Both the position numbers and the translations under genes were made by a program. A DNA stretch of 64,000 nt from Zanthoxylum bungeanum (lineage: Eukaryota > Streptophyta > Magnoliopsida > Sapindales > Rutaceae): positions 124,001 through 188,000 of the forward strand of contig SKCR01038864.1 in NCBI GenBank assembly GCA_019454045.1, given 5' to 3'. Below, one piece after another: positions 58,265 through 64,000 of this stretch; the first letter of the stretch is position 1; every line of letters starts with the position of its first letter. Under the pieces are notes generated by a model. The model saw only the letters and a program-made list of their open reading frames with translations, searched no databases and was not told the DNA's origin.

Positions 58265-60803
58265 TTTCTCTTCTACAAAGAAATCAGAGTTACTCAGTCT
58301 GGTGTACTCTGATGTATGTGGTCCCTTGGAGGTAAACTCACCATAATAAATATTTTCTGACTTTCATTGACGATGTTTCTCGGAAAGTGTGGGTATATTT
58401 TCTGAAAACAAAGGATCAGGTCCTAGACTATTTCAAATTGTTCCATGCCATGGTTGAGCGTGAAACAGGGAAGAAACTGAAGTGTCTTCGCATAGACAAT
58501 GAAGGTGAATACACTTCTAGGGAGTTCGATGCCTACTGCGGAAGCCACGGCATTCGACACGAGAGGATTGTCCTACGACCCCACAACACAATGGTGTCGC
58601 TGAAAGGATGAACCGCACCATTATGGAGAAAGTCAGAAGCATGATTAGCATAGCTAAGCTGCCAAAGCCATTATGGGGAGAAGCTGTTTGTGCCGTCTGC
58701 TACCTGATCAACAGATCACTATCTGTACCGTTGAATTTTGAGATTCCGGAGAAAGTGTGGTCTGGTAAGAATCCTTCATATTCTCACCTCAGAATATTCG
58801 GATGTTTAGCATTTGTACATGTATCCAATGAGCTCAGGCAGAAGCTCGATGCAAAGACTACTCAATGCATCTTCATAAGCTATGGAGACGAGGAATTTGG
58901 ATACAGGCTATGGGACCCGAAGGAAGGAAGGTTATCAGAAGCAGGGATGTAGTGTTTCTTGAAGACCAGACAATAGAAGACATTGAAAAACCCAAGATGC
59001 CTTCTAAAACCAGTGCCGACAATGCCGATGCAAATCCAGACACAACCCCAGCACCAACACCAGTAGCCACAGATGATGATGAGGTGCAAGACATGCCAGA
59101 AGCAGAACCAGAGGAGGAATGAGGTGTTGAGCAGAGGGAGCTGCAGCCTGCTCCATCAGAGGCTTCGGGATCATCCACAGATCTGGATGACAACAGACAG
59201 CCAGAACCACCAGTACGAAGATATGAGCGAGGCCGGATTCCATCAGCCAGATACTCAAGATCAGAATATATTCTGCTTATTGACGATGGGGAGCCAGAAA
59301 CCTTCAATGAAGCGGTATCTCATAAAGACAAAGACAAATAGCTGCACGCAATGCAGAATGAGATGGAATCTCTGCAGAAAAACAACACTTATGAGATAGT
59401 CAAGCTCTCACATGAAATGAAGGCATTGAAGAACAAATGGGTGTTCAAGCTCAAGAAAGATGGCAGCGGAAAAGTGGAGAAACACAAAGCTCGGCTAGTT
59501 GTCAAAGGATTCCTACAGAAAAATGGAATTGACTTTGATGAGATTTTTTCACCGGTGGTAAAAATGGCTTCAATCCGAGTCATCCTAATGATTGGTAGCC
59601 AGATTGAACTTGGAGCTTGAACAGATGGATGTTAAAACAACATTTCATCATGGTGATCTGAATGAAGAAATCTACATGGAGCAGCCATAAGGATTCAAGG
59701 TTTCAGGAAAAGAAAACCTTGTTTGCAAGCTGAAAAAGAGCTTGTACGGGCTCAAGCAAGCACCGGGGCAGTGGTACAAGAAGTTCGACTCATTCATGGT
59801 GGGTCAATGCTACAAAAGAACTGCAGCAGATCAGTGTGTATACATCCAGAGGTTTCCAAATGGAAATTTCGTTGCTCTTCTACTATATGTAGATGACATG
59901 TTGATTGTTGGACAAGAAGCAGCGAAGATCAGCCAGCTGAAGAAGGAACTCTCCAAGGCTTTCGACATGAAAGACTTAGGACCAGCTTAACAGATTTTGG
60001 GAATGGAAATTATTCGTGACAGACAGAACAAGAAGTTGTGGCTTTCACAGGAGAGGTATATTGAACAGATTATCAGGAGGTTTGATATACAGAAAGCCAA
60101 ATCAGTCAGTGTTCCGCTAGCGCACCATTTCAAATTGAGCAAGAGTTCGTGCCCCTCATCCAAGAAAGAGATAGAGGAAATGTCAGCAATACCATATTCT
60201 TCAGCTGTTGGAAGCCTTATATATGCAATGGTATGTACCAGGCTAGATATTGCACACGCAGTGGGTGTAGTGAGCCGTTTTCTCTCTAACCCTGGAAAAC
60301 AACACTGGGAGGCAGTCAAATGGATTCTCAAGTACCTCAAGGGTACATCGAAGTTTCATCTGTGTTACGGGGGAGCTGATATGATCTTGGAAGGCTATAC
60401 ATATTCAGATATGGCAGGAGATCTTGATGGTAGGAAATCTACATCAGGTTTCATCTACACTTTTACAGGGGGAGCTGTGTCATGGCAGTCAAGATTACAG
60501 AGGTGTATTGCATTATCCACAACAGAGGCTGAGTACATCGCTATAGCTGAGGCAGGAAAGGAAATATTGTGGATAAAGCGTTTTCTCCAAGAGTTAGGGA
60601 TCAAGCAGACAGAATACAAGATATATTGCGACAGTCAGAGTGCTATGGACTTGAGCAAAAATTCAATGTATCATTCCCGGACGAAACACATTGATATTCG
60701 CTATCATTGGATACGCGAGGTGATGGATCAACAACTGCTAAGACTAGTGAAGATCCATACAGATGAGAATCCAGCCGACATGTTAACGAAAGTGGTTACC
60801 TGA
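58265..60803 (+). pseudogene. Copia-I integrase, RT and RNase H
   Basis: After a stop and frameshift near 58265, the integrase core appears at 58387-58611 (LKCLRIDNEGEYTS; a base is lost in the PQQNGVAER box) and at 58608-58952 (WGEAVCAVCYLINRS, RIFGCLAFVHV). RT is at 59351-59620 (KWVFKLKKDG, FDEIFSPVVK), then in another frame DVKTTFHHGDLNEEIYMEQP with a stop, then 59742-59990 with LLYVDDMLIV. One stop separates DLGPA from ILGMEIIRD. RT thumb and RNase H continue at 59997-60803 (AVGSLIYAMV, STTEAEYIAIAEAGKEI, RTKHIDIRYHWIREV). It ends just before the purine tract at about 60870. Confidence 0.9.
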
Positions 60804-60884
60804 GACAAGTTAGAGTTGTGCAGAGACATAGCCGGGATAGCTGTCAGATGATGATTGTTTCGGATGCAGCTGGAGGGGGAGAAT

Positions 60885-61276
60885 TGTAATGAATGAAGTC
60901 CAGCTACACATGCATGACCTACATGAGGAAGCTACCATGAAGCTTCAGTTTCAGTTGCCAGTCAACTGCCATGCACAAGGAAGAAGCTACCATGCAAACT
61001 TTAGGTGGCTTTGAATTTTGGAGAAACAAACATCAAACTTCCGGTGGAGTGAATGGTGGGTTATTGTTCACATGTTGAAAAATTGTACAAATTTTGTATT
61101 ATAAATAGAGGCCTTCCAGTGAGCTTAAAAGCATCCCAAAGAGTTGTAAACATAGAGAGTGAGGGTTTTTTTTTTCTTAAGTTTCATTTGTAAACTTTGT
61201 ATCTATTCTTGTAGTAATAGAATTGGATTCGGTTTTTCCTCAAAATACTCTCTAGAGTGATCGGTGAATTACAACA
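60885..61276 (+). mobile_element. 3' LTR of Copia-I
   Basis: 392 bp, preceded by the purine tract gctggagggggagaat. It matches the 5' LTR with scattered substitutions and a small indel in the 'gagagtgag' run near 61155. Confidence 0.93.
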
Positions 61277-61382
61277 TTCGCTGCCCTTTGGTCTTCATAT
61301 CCCCCACAATGATAACTTTATCTTCTTCCTCTTCTTTCAAAGAAATAGAGCTACGTTTCCGGATCAGCTCTTCAGTTTCCAT
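61277..61382 (-). pseudogene. LINE ORF1, N-terminal part beyond Copia-I
   Basis: On the minus strand the ATG at 61380-61382 starts METEELIRKRSSISLKEEEE, then DKVIIVGDMKTKGQR, and joins across the Copia-I target duplication to 55786. The sequence to 61647 upstream of it is the LINE 5'UTR. Confidence 0.8.
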
Positions 61383-61647
61383 CTTAACAACCTGGTTTTT
61401 GTACAAATGGAGATTTTTGAAAATTCTATTGTTTCCCAAAACATCACCTAATTTTTATACTTTACTCAAAAATTTACAAACTCAGATTCTACCCAACAAA
61501 ATTGAAGCACTAAATTAAAACCAAGATGAAAAAGCCCCAAAAGTTAGGGAATAAAGAGTCCCTACGAACCCCATTCTACTTTCATTCAAGCCATTTTCAG
61601 AGAAAATGAGCTCACGAAGAAAGACTCGAATATAACAGTGACTACTT

Positions 61648-61661
61648 GGGATGGAAACTTA
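61648..61661. repeat. Target-site duplication of the LINE, right copy
   Basis: tgggatggaaactt, identical to 54246-54259. It fixes the 5' end of the LINE at 61647. Confidence 0.9.
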
Positions 61662-61884
61662 AATGTACTATTTGAGATGCCTAGGATAGTTCTGATTGTA
61701 TTTCGTGTTATTGGAACACAGCGCTGGGAGCATTTCTCCCTCCGATACTTGACGAATATTGTTTGTCATCTGCAATCTCAGTTACCCTATAATTCAATTA
61801 CTATGTAGGTGTTTAAACCCCTGGTAATATCTCTATACAAGCTAAAATCTAAGCATATTGTAATTGATGTGAAATTGGTAATAG

Positions 61885-61952
61885 GTGTTTTGCTGCAAGG
61901 ATGTATGCCCTTCCCACTAGGGCACAACTGCTAAGAAAGCTGAATGAAGATG
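61885..61952 (+). pseudogene. ACD11-like: ACD11-like exon, ALPTRAQLL segment
   Basis: After an acceptor-like attggtaatag, the frame gives ARMYALPTRAQLLRKLNED and ends at a donor atg|gtgaga (61953). ACD11 proteins have GMYALPTR..LL..L.ED at this position. The left edge is uncertain (an alternative acceptor could be at the gcaag before 61900). The residues carry no stop. Confidence 0.7.
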
Positions 61953-61969
61953 GTGAGACTTGTTGGTAA

Positions 61970-62640
61970 ATAAGTACTATCAAACGAAATTAACATGCAT
62001 CAATCAATCAATTGTATACTAATATGTCAAAATGAATATAAACCATAAACATAGAAAAACCTGGAAAATGTAGAAGATGATGACGAAACTGAGATCCAAG
62101 TCGAGTTGCCTCTGTCCTTAAGAACTTATTAGCCCCGCCTCGGTGCTGTATGAATGGTTTTGTGGCTAACGTTCTCTCATGATTACTTGGATGCTTCTTG
62201 TAGAAGGGGCACTCCTTTAACAAGAACTTTAACAAGGATAAAATGGTTGAAAACTCTCTCTTAACTTGACTCACTTGTTCTAAATGAAGACTTGTAAAAT
62301 GTAGGAAACTCTGATTAGAGAGAATAAACCTAAGCCCCCCTTATATAGGTATGGAATTGTGCCTTTGTGGGCACCATTTGGCTTAGGGTGTAACCGTCCT
62401 AAAGGTTATACCAATTCTTTATGTCTTTTAGGGCCTAGAGTTGTGTTCTTCCAATTTATAGGACATGTCCATTTAACTTGTGTCTTTCCCATAAGGCACT
62501 TTTTAAGGGACATGTCTCTCCTACGCTTAAACTATATATTTAGAGAATTTACAACAAGACCTTCCCTATCTTTTCTCTTCTTTACCGACTGACATAATTT
62601 TCTTTTTGTGTTTTGTTGAATATGTTGTTGTGGTGGATGT
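61970..62640 (-). other. Possible minus-strand LTR or promoter-like segment
   Basis: The minus strand has a clear TATATAAGGGGGGC core at about 62335-62348, followed by a transcribed-looking stretch with no good open frame. It resembles the U3/R part of an LTR, but no partner, primer site or target duplication could be found. Intron sequence that happens to contain a TATA-like motif remains possible. Confidence 0.3.
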
Positions 62641-62996
62641 TGGCTCAGGCTCCCCGTAACTGCATTTTAGGGTGGGCAAATGGAAAAGGGTTTTGAAACG
62701 TTTTCTATAATTCTAAGTTTGTTTCTTTAAGTTCGTATTTAGTAAAACACAATAAGAGTATCAATTCAAAATTTAAGAAACTGGATTTTTCTAAAATTTT
62801 GAAAGCATTAATAAACTAAGAGGATTTTTCAAAGTTCGGTCCATTTGCCCAATTATATGTGTTTCTTATCATTAAAGAAATTACAAGATTTTACAAAATT
62901 TGATTGTAATAGTGTCTTGAGTTCATGTAACCTGAGGTTTGTTTTCATTATTCGCAATTTTGTTAATGCTATATTTTGTCTCTTTGTTTATTTCAG

Positions 62997-63034
62997 AGAC
63001 CACATCGAGGATTCGAATGCAAGCACGGTTATAA
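62997..63034 (+). pseudogene. ACD11-like: ACD11-like next exon, ends in a stop
   Basis: After ctttgtttatttcag (AG at 62995-62996) the frame, completed by the last G of the previous exon, reads ETTSRIRMQARL and then TAA. ACD11 has E.A(A/S)(R/K)I.MQSY here and continues for about 25 residues to LGIDW. The match in phase and position is good, but the C-terminus is lost, which marks the locus as decayed. Confidence 0.6.
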
Positions 63035-64000
63035 ATGTGAATTTAAATAAAAAATGGAGTTACATTTTTTTTAAATTAAGATTGTTGTAACATGTGAATT
63101 TCAATTAAAAATTGGAGTTATATGCTTTGAAATTTAAATTGTTGTTACAAAAGTTTTAATTGGAGAAGTTACAAAAAAAAAATTAATTGGATGTATTTAT
63201 ATATATCTTTTTGGAGAAAATTTTATTTAAAAAAAAAAAAGATATGTGTATATATATATATTTTTTGTGTAATATAATACATGTTGCATTAAAATAAAAA
63301 CAGAAACAGCAAGCAAAATAAGTGGAGAGAAAGCAAATATTCTTACAAGCCGAGAGAAAATATTTTTGTAAGCCGAGAGAGAAAAAAAAATTTCTTCAGC
63401 AAATTTTTTTTTCTGTTTCCAACAATTTCAAAGCCGATAACCTCACTGTTGTTTTTATAGTTTCCGAGCAAATTACTTTTTGTGTTGGGTGTGAGTGTAC
63501 CAATCGGATTTTTGTGCATACCGATTGAGACATAAATTTTTCTGGGCTGTTTTATCCTGGAGACGACGGGGCTGATTACTGCAAGCACAGTTTCTTGGGC
63601 AGAGTCGCGAATTCGTCTTAAAGAGAGCGAACTGATCCGCGACTCAACCCAGTTGATTTCTTAATTTCCAGGTGTACGGTAACATTGTTCTGTAACTCAT
63701 AATATATTTCATATTTGTGCAAAATTGTTCCAACAATTTTAAGACGAAATCAATCTGCCATGTTTACTTATGTTATGTTTGTTACTGTTCTTATGTTGCA
63801 ATTATAAGTAAATTATGTATGAAATGAATTTTAAGGGAATTGATAGGCTTGTGAGATAATTGGCTTTAACATATTTTATATCCTGAGTTCCGACAAATAT
63901 TCATACTTCATGAAATTAGAATATTCGATGTTTGCATCATGCAGAGTGTTGTTTTGAATTAAGCTTTTACAGGAAAAAATATATACATGGTTATTCTTTA
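63035..64000. other. No recognised gene
   Basis: AT-rich to about 63290, then a purine-rich and moderately mixed stretch (63290-63670) that looks like an untranslated leader or LTR piece but shows no primer site, TG...CA ends or partner. Short open frames here lack any recognisable motif. Confidence 0.4.

Larger units (their letters stand above)
55791..61276 (+). mobile_element. Copia-I (Tnt1-like), inserted in LINE ORF1
   Basis: LTRs of equal length, 392 bp (55791-56182 and 60885-61276), with an exact 5-bp duplication ttcgc (55786-55790 and 61277-61281). The primer site, leader, gag, protease, integrase, RT and RNase H follow the Copia order. By hand count the LTRs differ at roughly 16-18 sites (about 95-96% identity). 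It is structurally complete but carries stops and frameshifts. Motifs in gag-protease resemble tobacco Tnt1-94. Confidence 0.93.
54260..61647 (-). mobile_element. L1-type LINE, internally deleted, split by Copia-I
   Basis: The exact 14-bp duplication brackets the element. On the minus strand it has a 5'UTR-like start (61647 to 61383), ORF1 (61382-61277 then 55790-54926), a short join, a C-terminal RNase H domain (54759-54292) and a T-run (54257-54269 on the plus strand, the poly(A) tail) at its 3' end. The endonuclease and reverse transcriptase are missing, so it must have moved, if after deletion, with outside help; otherwise the deletion came later. It lies in an intron of the ACD11-like gene. 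Confidence 0.88.
45682..63034 (+). pseudogene. ACD11-like: ACD11-like glycolipid-transfer-domain gene, broken and stretched by retroelements
   Basis: Four separated exon-like pieces on the plus strand match, in order, ACCELERATED CELL DEATH 11-type proteins (GLTP domain; ACD11 transfers ceramide-1-phosphate and restrains cell death). The pieces are at 45682-45791, 52065-52120, 61885-61952 and 62997-63034. Missing are the exon encoding the HACSLVSPLFGCLG segment and the core between the third and fourth segments of the domain. The last piece runs into a stop after about 11 residues. The first intron carries Copia-G; a later intron carries a solo LTR and a LINE with Copia-I. I infer a pseudogene. 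A functional gene using unseen exons is unlikely, because the essential lipid-binding exon was not found in the intervals searched by eye. Confidence 0.65.

Noticed and set aside
58873..59307. 144-codon minus-strand frame, Ser-rich
   Set aside because: It is antisense to the integrase/RT linker of Copia-I; low-complexity composition arises from the acidic linker on the other strand.

Overview
This window looks like a stretch of eudicot plant nuclear DNA. It is AT-rich and dominated by nested LTR retrotransposons, mostly Ty1/Copia, plus LTRs of a second type that carry a tRNA-Asp-like primer site. There are also hAT, CACTA, LINE and tRNA-SINE remnants. Only two host loci are visible: an apparently intact, intronless-in-coding cationic amino acid transporter gene (43272-45029, +), and the scattered exons of an ACD11-like (GLTP-domain) gene on the same strand (45682-63034) that looks dead and is packed with retroelements. 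The species cannot be named from the sequence.

Region 1-25086 is a nest of Copia elements. Copia-A (minus strand, about 1-10057, left end outside the window) sits in the left LTR of Copia-B (plus strand, 10058-20602). Copia-B in turn seems to sit inside the integrase of an older relative, Copia-B2 (right part 20603-25086). Two hAT-type MITEs rich in a GGGTCGGGT motif landed in Copia-A. A 1,190-bp solo LTR with a perfect 5-bp target duplication landed in the reverse transcriptase of Copia-B. All polyproteins are broken.

Region 25087-33506 holds a 143-bp tandem repeat leading into an LTR-like sequence, a minus-strand LTR-like sequence, the C-terminal end of a hAT transposase interrupted by a tRNA-derived SINE with 16-bp target duplications, a 5'-truncated SINE sister copy, a 150-bp dispersed duplication, a solo LTR, and a CACTA-type subterminal repeat field built from TTTAGCGTCGC motifs in both orientations.

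Region 33507-41912 is the shell of LTR element D (5' LTR and tRNA-Asp-like PBS at the left, truncated 3' LTR at the right). It is filled with a Copia-C LTR and leader, a Copia-E integrase/RT/RNase H fragment with a 460-codon open frame, and another solo LTR.

Region 41913-45540 is the gene island: promoter, probable 5'UTR intron, the transporter gene and its 3' end. From 45541 onward lie the ACD11-like exons. Structurally complete Copia-G (minus, 45836-51786) sits in its first intron. A solo LTR (52536-54018) and an internally deleted L1-type LINE (54260-61647, 14-bp target duplication) sit in a later intron. The LINE ORF1 is itself split by a Tnt1-like Copia-I (55791-61276) with an exact 5-bp target duplication. 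No new molecular system is evident. The most informative signals are the order of nested insertions, the dying ACD11 gene, and several odd repeat architectures.
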